Shown here one piece after another: positions 46,020 to 57,899 of a stretch of DNA of 64,000 bases. The DNA is from Sinorhizobium glycinis (GTDB taxonomy: Bacteria; Pseudomonadota; Alphaproteobacteria; Rhizobiales; Rhizobiaceae). The notes under the pieces were generated by a model. That model was not told the DNA's origin. It was given only the letters and a program-made list of their open reading frames with translations, and did not search any database. How positions within the stretch are numbered: position 1 is the first letter of the stretch; each line of letters starts with the position of its first letter. The stretch lies in assembly GCF_001651865.1 (NCBI RefSeq), contig NZ_LPUX01000050.1:62492-126491 (forward strand), in the 5' to 3' direction. Position numbers and translations under genes: made by a program.

Positions 46020-47075
46020 GTGGCCGATATCCGGGACATCGAGGTTATTGCGCCCAATTTCAAGCGACGTCTCTCCGGCGTCACCTCGACGATCATCCAG
46101 CTTGTTCCTGTCCAGCGCAACCTTGGGCAGAAGATCGCGGTGCTCGGGCCCGGGCTTCCCAAGAGTTTGCCGTCCGTCCGGTTTCGCGATCTGATCCACC
46201 TGTGGCGGAGCCCGGCAGGCCGCCGCTGCCGCATCTGGCATGCGCGCCGCAACGTCGAGATGCTGCCGGCAATCCTGCTGCGCGACCTGCTGCGGATGAA
46301 TATCCGGATTGTCTTCACCTCCGCCTCGCAGCGGCGGCATACCGGGTGGAGCAAGTTCCTCATACGCCGGATGGATGCGGTGATCGCCACAAGCGCGAAA
46401 ACTGCCGCGTATCTGGAGGTTCCAAGCACGGTGATCCTGCACGGCATCGACACGAAGCGCTTTCACCCGCCGGTCGACAAGGCGGCGGCGAAACGCGCAC
46501 TCAATCTCGACCCGTCCAGGAAATATGTGGGCTGCTTCGGCCGTGTCCGCCATCAAAAGGGGACCGACCTTTTTGTCGACAGCATGATCGCGCTTTTGCC
46601 CGGCCGACCGGGATGGGCGGCGATCGTGGCCGGGCGCGCCACGGGCCCTCACCTCGCCTTCGAGGCTGAATTGAAAGACCGCGTTGCCAAAGCCGGGCTC
46701 ACCGACCGCATATTGTTCGTCGGCGAACACACGAATATTCCCGACTGGTACCGCGCCCTCGATCTGTTTATCGCCCCGCAACGCTGGGAAGGCTTCGGCC
46801 TGACGCCGCTGGAGGCGATGGCGAGCGGCGTGCCGGTCGTGGCAAACGACGTCGGCGCCTTTTCCGAATTAATTGCGGATGGGCCAGACGAAACCGGGCT
46901 GATCATTCCGGCCGGGAGTATCGAGGCGATGGTCGATGGCGCCGCGGCCTTTATGGACGACCTGCCCCGGCTTGCGGCTGCCGGCGCAAACGGTCTGGCG
47001 CGCACTACCAAGGAGTTCGCGATTGAGGGCGAAGCTCGGGCAATCGGCGCGATCTACGACAGCCTGATGCGCTGA
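46020..47075 (+). CDS. lpsB: LPS core mannosyltransferase LpsB
   Basis: GT4 glycosyltransferase that adds mannose to the LPS inner core; in S. meliloti lpsB is needed for normal symbiosis and peptide resistance. 351 residues. Donor-site motifs: GCFGRVRHQKGTDLFVDSM, then FIAPQRWEGFGLTPLEAMASGVPVVA (the E-x7-E motif). GTG start at 46020 with AAGGAG upstream. Divided from greA by 134 bases and convergent with lpsE. The symbol is by gene order plus family. Confidence 0.9.
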   Translation: MADIRDIEVIAPNFKRRLSGVTSTIIQLVPVQRNLGQKIAVLGPGLPKSLPSVRFRDLIHLWRSPAGRRCRIWHARRNVEMLPAILLRDLLRMNIRIVFTSASQRRHTGWSKFLIRRMDAVIATSAKTAAYLEVPSTVILHGIDTKRFHPPVDKAAAKRALNLDPSRKYVGCFGRVRHQKGTDLFVDSMIALLPGRPGWAAIVAGRATGPHLAFEAELKDRVAKAGLTDRILFVGEHTNIPDWYRALDLFIAPQRWEGFGLTPLEAMASGVPVVANDVGAFSELIADGPDETGLIIPAGSIEAMVDGAAAFMDDLPRLAAAGANGLARTTKEFAIEGEARAIGAIYDSLMR

Positions 47076-47084
47076 CGCCGGGCT

Positions 47085-48107
47085 TCACCGCCTGGAGGCG
47101 AACAGCCTCAGATACGCGTCGGTGATCGCCTCCTTGGAGAACTGGCTGACCAGCGTCTCGTGACCTCGTTCGGCGAGTGCGGCGCCCAAGCTGCGGTCAT
47201 TGGCGATTCGCTCGATCGCGCGCCCAAAACTATCGGCATCGCCGATGTCGACCAGCAGACCGTTTTCATTGTCACGCATGAACCACTGCGGCCCCTCCGA
47301 TCGGCTCGAAACGACCGGCGTTCCCTGCGCCCAGGCTTCCAGAATGACGTTGCCGAGCGGCTCGTGGCTCGAAGCCATGACGAAGATGTCGGCTGCCGCG
47401 AGGAAGGGTCTCGTGTCCTTCTGCCAACCGGCGAAGCGGACCCTCTGACTGATGCCAAGGTCGGATGCAAGCTTGTGGAGGCTGTCCCCTTCCTCCCCGT
47501 CTCCCAGCAGCCAGAGGTAAACGCCAGGAACCTTGGCCACCGCCTCGATAAGCGTGTGGAAGCCCTTGCGCTCCACGAAACGGCCCATCGACATGACGAC
47601 GGGCGCGTCCTCTGGCGTGTCGAGCGTCGCCCGGCTGATCGGCTTGGCTCGTTCAGTGCTGGTGAAATTCGAGATGATCTCGACGTCCCGCTTCCAGCCG
47701 AGCTGGCGGACATGCTCGGCTATTCCCGGCGTATTGCAGACGAGGCAGTCCGTGTTGCGGAAATAGTCCAGGCGTGGCGGATAGTCGCCGAGCCGGGAAA
47801 TCTTGATGCATCCGTTGTAGGCCGGCATCAGTTGGCTGGCGCGCGGTGCCCAGGCCATCAGCGCGTCCGGCCTGTCACGCCGCGCCATATGCATCACCTT
47901 GCGCGGCAGAAGCAGGCGATCCAGCGACAGGTTGCGGAAATTGCTTTCCGTGATCTTGGTCGCGCCTTCTATTTCGGAGCGCCACTGGCGGTGGGGCCGA
48001 ATGACCGATGTCTGCTCGACGCCACGTTCGGCCAAGGCGTTGACGAGGTGGACGAAAAACCGCTCGGCGCCGCCATCCTTGCCGAAGTGAAAGTGCATGA
48101 CTTTCAT
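47085..48107 (-). CDS. lpsE: LPS core glycosyltransferase LpsE
   Basis: GT4 glycosyltransferase, 340 residues. The N-terminus MKVMHFHFGKDGGAERFFVHL and DIFVMASSHEPLGNVILEAWAQGTPVV (E-x7-E donor motif) are clear. Highly similar along its length to LpsD (the next gene upstream), so the two arose by tandem duplication. Last gene of lpsC-lpsD-lpsE; overlaps lpsD by 4 bases. Sugar and linkage not predictable. Confidence 0.88.
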   Translation of the reverse strand: MKVMHFHFGKDGGAERFFVHLVNALAERGVEQTSVIRPHRQWRSEIEGATKITESNFRNLSLDRLLLPRKVMHMARRDRPDALMAWAPRASQLMPAYNGCIKISRLGDYPPRLDYFRNTDCLVCNTPGIAEHVRQLGWKRDVEIISNFTSTERAKPISRATLDTPEDAPVVMSMGRFVERKGFHTLIEAVAKVPGVYLWLLGDGEEGDSLHKLASDLGISQRVRFAGWQKDTRPFLAAADIFVMASSHEPLGNVILEAWAQGTPVVSSRSEGPQWFMRDNENGLLVDIGDADSFGRAIERIANDRSLGAALAERGHETLVSQFSKEAITDAYLRLFASRR

Positions 48108-49135
48108 CGCTGAGCCGCACCCTTTGCGAAGAGCTCGAGATAGGCGTCGGTGATCGCCCTCTCGGAAAAGCGCGTCTGCAGCGTTTCGCGGCCGCCGGCA
48201 CTCAGCTTTTCGCGAAGCCTCGGATCGTCGCGCAGCCTGCGGATCGCGTCTGCAAGGCCCTCGTCGTCGCCGCAGTCCACCATCAGGGCGTCGCGCTCAT
48301 GGGTCATCACCCAGGAAGGACCTTCGGCCCGCGCCGCAATCGTCGGCTTGCCGGCACCCCAGCCCTCGAAGCACACATTGCCGAGTGGCTCATGCGACGA
48401 ATTGATCGCGAAGACGTCGCCAGCGGCGAGGTATCCATAGGCATTGGTCTGCCACCCCGGAAAGCGGACACGATCGCGTATGCCGAGTGTGTCGGTCAAC
48501 CGCTCCAACTCCTCCCGTTCAGGGCCGTCTCCGAGCAGCCAAAGATAGACACCCTCGACCTTCTGGATGGCACGAAGCAGCCCGTCGAAACCCTTGCGCT
48601 TGACGAAACGTCCCATGCCGACGACGACGAAGGCTTCCGCGGGCGTCTCCATCTCAGAACGCCGAACCGGCTCAACCGGTGTGGCACGCGTGAAATTCGC
48701 GATCACCTCCACGCCGCGGCGCCACCCGAAGTCTTGCACCTTGGCGGCGATGTCCGGCGTGATGCAGACCAATGTCTCGACATTGGTGTAATAGCCAAGA
48801 TGCTCCGGATAATCGCCGAGACGAGAAATGCGGAAGGCGTTCTTGTAGGAAGGCATGAAGCGGCTGGCGCGCAACTGCCAGGCCATGATGACATCAGGCT
48901 GGAACTCCCGGAGGATGCGTGACATCCGCCACTGCAGGAAAAATCGCGACAATGAAATCCGCCGGAAGACGCCTTCGTGGATCTTGGCGCTGCCTTCGAT
49001 TTCGCCGCGCCAGCTGCGGCCGGGGCGGATCAGCACGCGCTGCTCGACGCCCCGGTCATGCAGGGCGTTGACGAGATTCACGAAGAACCGTTCAGCGCCG
49101 CCTTCCTTGCCGAAATGAATGTGCATGACTTTCAT
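48104..49135 (-). CDS. lpsD: LPS core glycosyltransferase LpsD
   Basis: GT4 enzyme, 343 residues, paralogue of LpsE: MKVMHIHFGKEGGAERFFVNLVNAL at the start and VFAINSSHEPLGNVCFEGWGAGKPT for the donor motif. Coupled to lpsE by ATGA overlap and 19 bases after lpsC. No membrane helix, so it acts at the cytoplasmic face on the growing core. Assigned by position within the lps cluster and by family. Confidence 0.88.
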   Translation of the reverse strand: MKVMHIHFGKEGGAERFFVNLVNALHDRGVEQRVLIRPGRSWRGEIEGSAKIHEGVFRRISLSRFFLQWRMSRILREFQPDVIMAWQLRASRFMPSYKNAFRISRLGDYPEHLGYYTNVETLVCITPDIAAKVQDFGWRRGVEVIANFTRATPVEPVRRSEMETPAEAFVVVGMGRFVKRKGFDGLLRAIQKVEGVYLWLLGDGPEREELERLTDTLGIRDRVRFPGWQTNAYGYLAAGDVFAINSSHEPLGNVCFEGWGAGKPTIAARAEGPSWVMTHERDALMVDCGDDEGLADAIRRLRDDPRLREKLSAGGRETLQTRFSERAITDAYLELFAKGAAQR

Positions 49136-49154
49136 AGGTCACCTTTTCCGGGCA

Positions 49155-49967
49155 TTAGCGGGAAAGCGCGTCGTCGACATTTGGCCGGGTTTTCAACGCA
49201 TACCGCTGATAGACCTTGGCCGCGGTCAGAAACGCGTAGACCGCCCCGGTCATTGCTTCGATGAAGCCTGGAAAGCCGCAGCGCCACAGGCCGTTGCGGA
49301 AATAGAGCCGATAGAAATAAAGCGGCGGGCCAAAGAGCATCTTGTACGGCCGCAGCGCCCTGCCCTCCGCGAACTGCTGGTCCGCTTTCAGTGTCGAATA
49401 CTTGTTTTCCTTGAGGATCTGTTCGTCGAGGATCAGCGGCCGATAGTGCAGCAGGCTGCCGGAACGGGCCGCTCCCACCTTGCCGTCCGGGACGATCCCT
49501 TCATGCACCTTCTGCCCGAGGTCGTAGCGGCCGCGGCCGTTGCGGATCAGGCGAAGATTGCGCCGTTCGTGCACCTTTTCGGGCGTGTAGCCGTAGCCGA
49601 TCAGATAAGGCCGACGCGCCACCCGCCAACCGACGACGTCATCGGAGGCGTTCAAGAGCGAAGGCAGCAGAGCCTTCAGCGCCTCGTCGAACCGCTCGTC
49701 CGCGTCGATGTTGAAACACCAGGGCTGACCGCATTGCTCCAGGGCGAATTGCTTCTGCCCGGCATAGCCCCGCCATGGTTCGTACATGAACCGGATGGGC
49801 CAGCCCCTGTCGATATAGGATTGCACCAGCGCCGCCGTTCCGTCGGTCGAGCCGGAATCGACGATCACGATCTCCGCGCATTGATCGAGGGTCTCGATGC
49901 AGTTGCCGAGATAGGCCTCCTCGTTCAAGCAGATGATGAAGGCGGAGAGCGGGAGCTTTGGCGTCAT
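49155..49967 (-). CDS. lpsC: LPS core glycosyltransferase LpsC (GT2, WaaE/KdtX-like)
   Basis: GT2 enzyme, 270 residues. Nucleotide-sugar site: AFIICLNEEAYLGNCIETL, IVIVDSGSTDGT and the metal-binding NIDADERFD (DxD). A hydrophobic C-terminal part (YFRNGLWRCGFPGFIEAM) resembles the WaaE/KdtX type of LPS core glucosyltransferases. First gene of lpsCDE on the minus strand, about 108 bases after lrp. Confidence 0.88.
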   Translation of the reverse strand: MTPKLPLSAFIICLNEEAYLGNCIETLDQCAEIVIVDSGSTDGTAALVQSYIDRGWPIRFMYEPWRGYAGQKQFALEQCGQPWCFNIDADERFDEALKALLPSLLNASDDVVGWRVARRPYLIGYGYTPEKVHERRNLRLIRNGRGRYDLGQKVHEGIVPDGKVGAARSGSLLHYRPLILDEQILKENKYSTLKADQQFAEGRALRPYKMLFGPPLYFYRLYFRNGLWRCGFPGFIEAMTGAVYAFLTAAKVYQRYALKTRPNVDDALSR

Positions 49968-50075
49968 GGAGATCTTCTGACCGGCCGCGTGCGTGGTGCG
50001 ATGGGGGCTCGTCTCGCGCGAGTCAGGTTTCTGCTGCCCAGTTCGCCCCGATTGAATGGCAACGGCGATGCTTCG

Positions 50076-50546
50076 CTAGATCTCCACCTGGCAGGCGTCC
50101 TTCACTTGGCGGATCGTCAGCATCGTCCGTACTGTATCGACATTGTCGGTCGCAGTGAGCTCTTCAATAACGAAATCCTGAAAGGCCGCAAGGTTCTCGG
50201 CGACGCACTGAAGCAGAAAGTCCGATTCACCCGAGACCATCCAGGCCTCGCGAACGAGCGGCCATGAGGCGGTGCGCGCGGCAAAGGCCTTGAGATTGGC
50301 GTCCGATTGGTGCTTCAAGCCGACCATGCAGAAGGCGACGAGGTCGTAGCCCAGCGCGGAGGCATTCAGAAGCGCGCGGTAGCCACGGATGACGCCCGCC
50401 TCCTCGAGCTTGCGGACCCGGCGCAGACATGGCGGCGCCGAGATTCCGACGCGTTCGGCCAATTCCACATTCGTCATGCGGCCATTGCCCTGCAGCTCGC
50501 GCAGGATTTTCATGTCGATTGCATCGAGGTCGACGCGTAAGACCAT
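50076..50546 (-). CDS. lrp: Lrp/AsnC-family regulator
   Basis: 156-residue leucine-responsive-type regulator. N-terminal HTH (DMKILRELQGNGRMTNVELAERVGISAPPCLRRVRKLEEAGVIRGY split across about residues 11-56) and a C-terminal RAM ligand domain (ESDFLLQCVAENLAAFQDFV). In rhizobia this lrp lies next to the lps genes, and it may be read with lpsC. Divergent from trxB. The effector amino acid is not predictable. Confidence 0.92.
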   Translation of the reverse strand: MVLRVDLDAIDMKILRELQGNGRMTNVELAERVGISAPPCLRRVRKLEEAGVIRGYRALLNASALGYDLVAFCMVGLKHQSDANLKAFAARTASWPLVREAWMVSGESDFLLQCVAENLAAFQDFVIEELTATDNVDTVRTMLTIRQVKDACQVEI

Positions 50547-50956
50547 CTGCCAATCCCCGTTTCCATCGGCCCCTCTGATCGAGGCCCTTCTTTCCCGCCG
50601 CCCCCTGACGTGGAGAGAGCGGTCTCGCCGAGGCGATATCCTTCATGCTGTGGGTAGCACGTAACTGCGCCCCTGAACGAGAGTGCTGCGGCTTGCATGC
50701 ACAAAAACCTTCTTGGCCGTTCCCGGCTGCCATGCACCCGTCGGGATGCCGGCGCCTCGAAAATCCCCGCACAAACGATGCAAAAATGCCCGATCTGGTG
50801 TCAAATTCATGGTGCGGACGCAAGCACTTGTGTGTATCAGCAGCAGTGCCCTTGAAAGAGCGCGTTGTGAATACCTAAACTAAGGCGATATTTTTCCAGC
50901 ATCGAACCCAGCCGGACATCGACGAGCAGTCCGTCCGGCAAAGCAAGGACCAAAGC
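50547..50956. other. Intergenic region between divergent lrp and trxB
   Basis: 410 bases expected to carry promoters for lrp and trxB. No open frame over 60 codons has a ribosome-binding site. A short AT-rich patch (50870-50895) lies about 70 bases before trxB and is a plausible promoter area. I cannot identify a regulator-binding site by eye. Confidence 0.5.
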
Positions 50957-51931
50957 ATGACCGCCCGCCACACCAAAGTGCTGATCATCGGCTCCGGCCC
51001 TGCCGGCTACACCGCTGCGATCTATACGGCCCGCGCCATGCTTTCGCCCGTGCTCATTGCCGGCATGGAGCAAGGCGGCCAGCTGATGATCACCACGGAT
51101 GTGGAGAACTATCCGGGCTATGCGGATCCGGTCCAGGGCCCCTGGATGATGGAGCAGATGCTGAAGCAGGCGATGCATGTCGGCGCGGAGATCGTCAACG
51201 ACATCGTCACCGACGTCGACCTTTCCGTGCGGCCGTTCCGCCTCAAGACGGACAGCGGCACGGAATGGACGACCGACGCGCTCATCATCGCGACCGGCGC
51301 GAAGGCCAAGTGGCTTGGGATCGAGACCGAGCCGACTTTCATGGGCTTCGGCGTTTCCGCCTGCGCCACCTGCGACGGCTTCTTCTATCGCAACAAGGAC
51401 GTCATCGTCGTCGGCGGCGGCAATTCTGCCGTCGAGGAGGCGCTTTATCTCTCGAACCTCGCCAAGACGGTCACGGTCGTCCATCGGCGCGACGCCTTTC
51501 GGGCGGAAAAGATTCTGCAGGAACGCCTGTTCGCCAAGCCGAACGTCAAGATCGTCTGGGACCATGAAGTCGTCGAATACCTCGGCGCACCGGCAAAGCC
51601 GCCGATGCCCGCCTCGGTCAACGGCGTGAAGCTCCGCAATACCAAGACCGGGGCCATTTCGGATATGGCAACGGACGGTGTCTTTGTAGCCATTGGCCAT
51701 GCGCCGGCCGTGGAACTCTTCAAGGGCAAGCTGCGCCAGAAGCCCAACGGCTATCTCTGGACGGCGCCGGACTCGACCGCGACCGATGTCGCCGGAGTCT
51801 TTGCTGCCGGGGACGTGACCGACGACATCTATCGTCAGGCTGTCACCGCCGCCGGCATGGGCTGCATGGCGGCGCTCGAGGCGGAGAAATATCTGGCGGG
51901 TCATATGCCCGTCGCAATTGCAGCCGAATAG
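50957..51931 (+). CDS. trxB: Thioredoxin reductase
   Basis: FAD/NADPH enzyme that reduces thioredoxin. 324 residues. FAD-binding GSGPAGYTAA (13-22), NADPH-binding GGGNSAVEEAL, redox pair C136-A-T-C139, and the C-terminal FAAGDVTDDIYRQAVTAAGMGC. Followed by a RIME-like element and lsrB, which is reported to act in redox control. Monocistronic. Confidence 0.97.
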   Translation: MTARHTKVLIIGSGPAGYTAAIYTARAMLSPVLIAGMEQGGQLMITTDVENYPGYADPVQGPWMMEQMLKQAMHVGAEIVNDIVTDVDLSVRPFRLKTDSGTEWTTDALIIATGAKAKWLGIETEPTFMGFGVSACATCDGFFYRNKDVIVVGGGNSAVEEALYLSNLAKTVTVVHRRDAFRAEKILQERLFAKPNVKIVWDHEVVEYLGAPAKPPMPASVNGVKLRNTKTGAISDMATDGVFVAIGHAPAVELFKGKLRQKPNGYLWTAPDSTATDVAGVFAAGDVTDDIYRQAVTAAGMGCMAALEAEKYLAGHMPVAIAAE

Positions 51932-51948
51932 AAGCTGCAAAACGGGGC

Positions 51949-52054
51949 TGCTGCATGTCTCCTTAAATCGAACTCGATTTAAGGACAAAGACATGCAGCA
52001 ATTCAAAGTGCTACAGCGACCTTTGCGCGTCTGATGAGACGCGCGGCGCTGTAG
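51949..52054. repeat. RIME-like rhizobial intergenic mosaic element
   Basis: About 106 bases holding two palindromes. First: TGCTGCATGTCT + CCTTAAATCG with mirrored arms CGATTTAAGG and AGACATGCAGCA (51949-52000). Second: CTACAGCG with CGCTGTAG around an inner GCGCGTCT-GATG-AGACGCGC (52011-52054). Size, two-palindrome layout and position between genes match RIME elements described in Rhizobium meliloti. May also serve as a trxB 3' hairpin. Confidence 0.68.
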
Positions 52055-52136
52055 TGTCGGGAGGCCGGCCCCGTGTGGGAACAGACGCATCGGTGACGCG
52101 CGGAGGACTCTGCCCTGTTCCTCCGAACGGTCCTTT

Positions 52137-53045
52137 ATGGGGGATTTCATGTCGCTAGACTGGGACAAACTGCGCATATTTCATGCGGCGGCAGAGGCCG
52201 GCTCGTTCACGCATGCGGCAGACAAGCTCCACCTCTCGCAATCCGCCATCAGCCGGCAGGTCAGCGCGCTCGAACAGGATGTCGGCATCAAGCTCTTTCA
52301 TCGCCACGCGCGCGGTCTGATTCTGACCGAACAGGGCGAGATGCTCTATCGGACGGCGCACGAAGTGCTGATGAAGCTCGAGAGCGTCAAGGCGCAGCTC
52401 AGCGAGACGACCGACAAGCCGAGCGGCAAGCTGCGCATCACCACGACCGTCGGACTGGGCCAGGGTTGGCTGACCGACAAGGTCCAGGAATTCATGGCAC
52501 TCTACCCGGACGTCCAGGTGCAGCTCATTCTGGACAATGAAGAACTCGACGTGAACATGCGGCACGCCGACTGCGCCATCCGCTTGCGCCAGCCGCAGCA
52601 ATCGGACCTCATCCAGCGCAAGCTTTTCACCGTGCATATGCACATCTATGCCGCGCCCTCTTACATCAACAAGCACGGCGAGCCGCAGTCGATCGGGGAT
52701 CTCGACAATCACCGCATCATCACTTTCGGCGAACCGGCGCCCAATTATCTGCTTGACGTCAACTGGCTTGAGATCGCCGGACGGGATCCGGACAATCCGC
52801 GCGTCTCGCACCTGCAGATCAACAGCCAGACCTCCATCAAGCGTGCGTGCCTGCTCGGCATCGGCATCGCCATGCTCCCGGATTACATCGTCGGTCGGGA
52901 TCCCGGGTTGATCCAGCTGCCGATCAGCGCGGATATCCCCTCATTCGATACCTATTTCTGCTATCCCGACGAAATGAAGAACGCCGCGAAGCTTAAGGTC
53001 TTCCGTGACTATATTGTCGCCAAGGCCCGGAACTGGAATTTTTGA
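52137..53045 (+). CDS. lsrB: LysR-type regulator LsrB
   Basis: LysR transcription regulator, 302 residues; in S. meliloti LsrB acts in oxidative-stress response, LPS synthesis and nodulation. HTH at about residues 22-45 (SFTHAADKLHLSQSAISRQVSA). Cysteines C146, C238 and C275 (counting from ATG 52137), which I recall as the redox-sensing ones of LsrB. ATG 52149 with GGGGGA before it is an alternative start, but the cysteine numbering favours 52137. Follows trxB and precedes the AbcR pair, as in S. meliloti. Confidence 0.9.
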   Translation: MGDFMSLDWDKLRIFHAAAEAGSFTHAADKLHLSQSAISRQVSALEQDVGIKLFHRHARGLILTEQGEMLYRTAHEVLMKLESVKAQLSETTDKPSGKLRITTTVGLGQGWLTDKVQEFMALYPDVQVQLILDNEELDVNMRHADCAIRLRQPQQSDLIQRKLFTVHMHIYAAPSYINKHGEPQSIGDLDNHRIITFGEPAPNYLLDVNWLEIAGRDPDNPRVSHLQINSQTSIKRACLLGIGIAMLPDYIVGRDPGLIQLPISADIPSFDTYFCYPDEMKNAAKLKVFRDYIVAKARNWNF

Positions 53046-53253
53046 CGCCCGGCGCGATTGCTCGATTTATGAGCAGTTTCCAATGCTGATACTAATCTTT
53101 TGTTTTCTTTACGAAATTCTCATATCGGTAGAATTCGCGCCCCGCCACGCAACCGCATTGTGCGATGCAATAATATGCAGGAATGCGCAGACGGCATGGC
53201 AGTCATGCATATTAAATGATTGCTCCTCGCCCAAAAAAACAGCATACCAAACC

Positions 53254-53374
53254 CAGCTGATGCATCTTTGGTGGCTTCTCCTCCCAGTGCCACCGCAGCA
53301 GCTGTTCCCCTCTGGAGGTTCTAATTACCTTCACAACTACAAGGGCCCAAGTTTTCTTGTGGCCCTCTTTTTTT
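53254..53374 (+). ncRNA. abcR: AbcR-type sRNA, first copy (alpha-r15 family)
   Basis: About 121 nt. Stem 1: CAGCTG with CAGCTG and GGTGGC with GCCACC around the loop TTCTCCTCCCAGT, which exposes the anti-Shine-Dalgarno motif CTCCCA. Then a linker with TTCCCC and CTGGAGG. Terminator AGGGCC-AAG-TTTT-CTT-GGCCCT followed by seven T. A TTGCTC / CATACC promoter (17-base spacer) lies at 53220-53248. These features and the site after lsrB match S. meliloti AbcR1/AbcR2, which down-regulate ABC-transporter mRNAs. Confidence 0.82.
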
Positions 53375-53456
53375 GCCCGTTGGCGCGCACATCCTTCAGT
53401 TGCGAAAATCTCCGCGGAGCCATTGAATGCGGCCGCGACGCTCCCCATATACCTTT

Positions 53457-53576
53457 CAGTTGGTGCATTTGGCGGCTTTCTCCTCCCCGGCTGCCGCATC
53501 AACTGTTCCCCTCTGGAGGTTTTTGAAACCTTCACAACTGACAGGGCCCAAGTTCGCTTGCGGCCCTCTTTTTTTG
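53457..53576 (+). ncRNA. abcR: AbcR-type sRNA, second copy (alpha-r15 family)
   Basis: About 120 nt, a diverged repeat of the previous sRNA about 200 bases on. Stem pairs are conserved by compensating changes (CAGTTG/CAACTG, GGCGGC/GCCGC), the loop shows CTCCTCCCC, TTCCCC is kept, and the terminator AGGGCC-AAG-TTCG-CTT-GGCCCT has a UUCG tetraloop and seven T. It has its own strong promoter TTGAAT-N17-CATATA (53423-53451). Two separate promoters and terminators mean independent control. Confidence 0.85.
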
Positions 53577-53760
53577 CCAGGCGTCACCGAATGAGGTCCT
53601 TGACGCAAAGGACATGCTGCCGGGGGAAATGAACGCCTCGCCCATTCTCCGTCAGGAGCACCCGCCAAGCCGGACGCTCCTGCGAGTTTCCTACATCCCC
53701 AGTTTCTCGTCGGCAGCGAAGATGCTATTCATGATCACTCGTTCACCGCCGAGGAGCCGT

Positions 53761-54735
53761 ATGGTCAAACCGAGCAGAGCGGGCCGATGCCACGTCTGGG
53801 GCAACCGAATGGGACATGTGGCGCGGGCTGCCGGGGCCGGACTGCTCGTCGCAATAGCCTTTGCCGGTGTCGCCGAGGCCCGGACCGACGCTGCGGTCGC
53901 GGCGCGGAAATGTCTTTACTCCGGTGTCTCCGCGTCAAGCCCGTCGCTCCCGCTCTGCATCAGCCGAGAGAATTTCGCTCGGGATGTGTGCGGCATTATC
54001 GAGCATTATGCCGGGGCAAACGGACTGCCGGCACCTTTCTTCGCACGGCTGATCTGGCGCGAAAGTCTGTTCCAACCGGACGCCGTCAGCCCCAAGGGCG
54101 CCGAAGGGATTGCCCAGTTCATGCCTGGGACGGCAAAGCTGCGCGGCCTGTCCAACAGCTTCGACGCCGTGGCCGCCCTTGGCAAGTCAGCCGAATATTT
54201 GAGCGAACTCAAGCTCCGCTACGGCAATCTCGGTTTCGCAGCGGCCGCCTACAATGCCGGAGAGGCCGGGCTCGAACGGTTTCTCGAGATTGATTGGCTG
54301 CCCTATGAGACGCGCGAATACGTCCTGGCGATCACAGCCCACCCGGTGGAGGACTGGCGCGATAACCCGCCGAAGTCACTTGACCTTGCACTCGACAAGA
54401 ACAAGAGCTTCCTGGATGGCTGTGTCGCGCTCGCCAACACCCGCCGCCTGCGGGAGATCGTCGTCGTAGACGAAGCGCCCTGGGCACCCTGGGGCGTTCA
54501 ACTGGCGGCCCACTCCCGGAAAACCATCGCGCATCGCCTGTTCCTGAATGCCGTAAAACGACTGCCGGCACCTATCAATGCCGAAAGGGCGCTCGTGGTA
54601 CGCGAGCGCAATGGCAGCTTCGGAGGCAGAACGCGTTATGCCGCCCGCATCGGCCGCCAGACGCGAACCGAGGCGGACAAACTCTGCGCCACCATCCGCC
54701 GAAGCGGCGGCGCCTGCATTGTCTTCAAGAATTGA
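53761..54735 (+). CDS. Soluble lytic murein transglycosylase-like protein
   Basis: 324-residue secreted enzyme cutting peptidoglycan glycan strands. Signal peptide (about residues 18-40, AEA cleavage), then the SLT domain with catalytic E101 (WRESLFQPDAVS) followed by KGAEGIAQFMPGTA and AAYNAGEAGLERF. The last 50 residues (RTEADKLCATIRRSGGACIVFKN) resemble half a SPOR repeat. ATG 53761 has GAGGAG just before it. Convergent with gyrA; in S. meliloti this is the gene after the AbcR region. Confidence 0.88.
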   Translation: MVKPSRAGRCHVWGNRMGHVARAAGAGLLVAIAFAGVAEARTDAAVAARKCLYSGVSASSPSLPLCISRENFARDVCGIIEHYAGANGLPAPFFARLIWRESLFQPDAVSPKGAEGIAQFMPGTAKLRGLSNSFDAVAALGKSAEYLSELKLRYGNLGFAAAAYNAGEAGLERFLEIDWLPYETREYVLAITAHPVEDWRDNPPKSLDLALDKNKSFLDGCVALANTRRLREIVVVDEAPWAPWGVQLAAHSRKTIAHRLFLNAVKRLPAPINAERALVVRERNGSFGGRTRYAARIGRQTRTEADKLCATIRRSGGACIVFKN

Positions 54736-54770
54736 CTGGCACGCGCCGCATCCCGACCATGATCACCGAC

Positions 54771-54794
54771 AAAAAAGCCCGCCGTTAGGCGGGC
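54771..54794 (-). terminator. Rho-independent terminator of gyrA
   Basis: Stem GCCCGCC / GGCGGGC with loop of four; on the minus strand it is followed by six T (AAAAAA on the plus strand at 54771-54776). It is about 20 bases past the gyrA stop. Confidence 0.85.
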
Positions 54795-54815
54795 TCTCTT
54801 GTTCAGCGAAATGGC

Positions 54816-57599
<2,784 letters not shown>

Positions 57600-57899
57600 T
57601 GTCGATCACGATCTTTGTTCAGAATCAGTCAGTTCTTATAGCCGAATGCCGCTTCAAGCGCCAATTTTGGCCGATGGTTTTGAACAGTCTTTTGCCGCCG
57701 GAACGGGCTTTTCTAGGGCAGGCCCGGGTGAATCCGCAGGGGCTTCGGAAACGCCGGCTCCTCCTGTCGTGCCCCGCGCCCAAACCCGGTTTAGGACATT
57801 GCGCGGCGCTTGGCTAGCGCCCCTTTCCAAGCCCGCATGGCTTGCCTAACAATGCGGCTCTGCCAATGGAAATGCCGGGGCCATTCCGAGGGGGAACGG
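57600..57899. other. Intergenic region between divergent gyrA and MarC genes
   Basis: About 300 bases with short overlapping open frames on the plus strand but no Shine-Dalgarno of note. The 60 bases beside the gyrA start are AT-richer and probably hold its promoter. Nothing else recognised. Confidence 0.5.

Noticed and set aside
53254-53576. The sRNA pair as EcpR1 (another rhizobial sRNA)
   Set aside because: Length, tandem arrangement, site after lsrB and the CTCCCA/TTCCCC motifs fit the AbcR (alpha-r15) family better.
53005-53632. Protein-coding ORFs across the AbcR region on both strands
   Set aside because: The duplicated peptide pattern simply reflects the repeated sRNA; terminators and promoters interrupt the frames.
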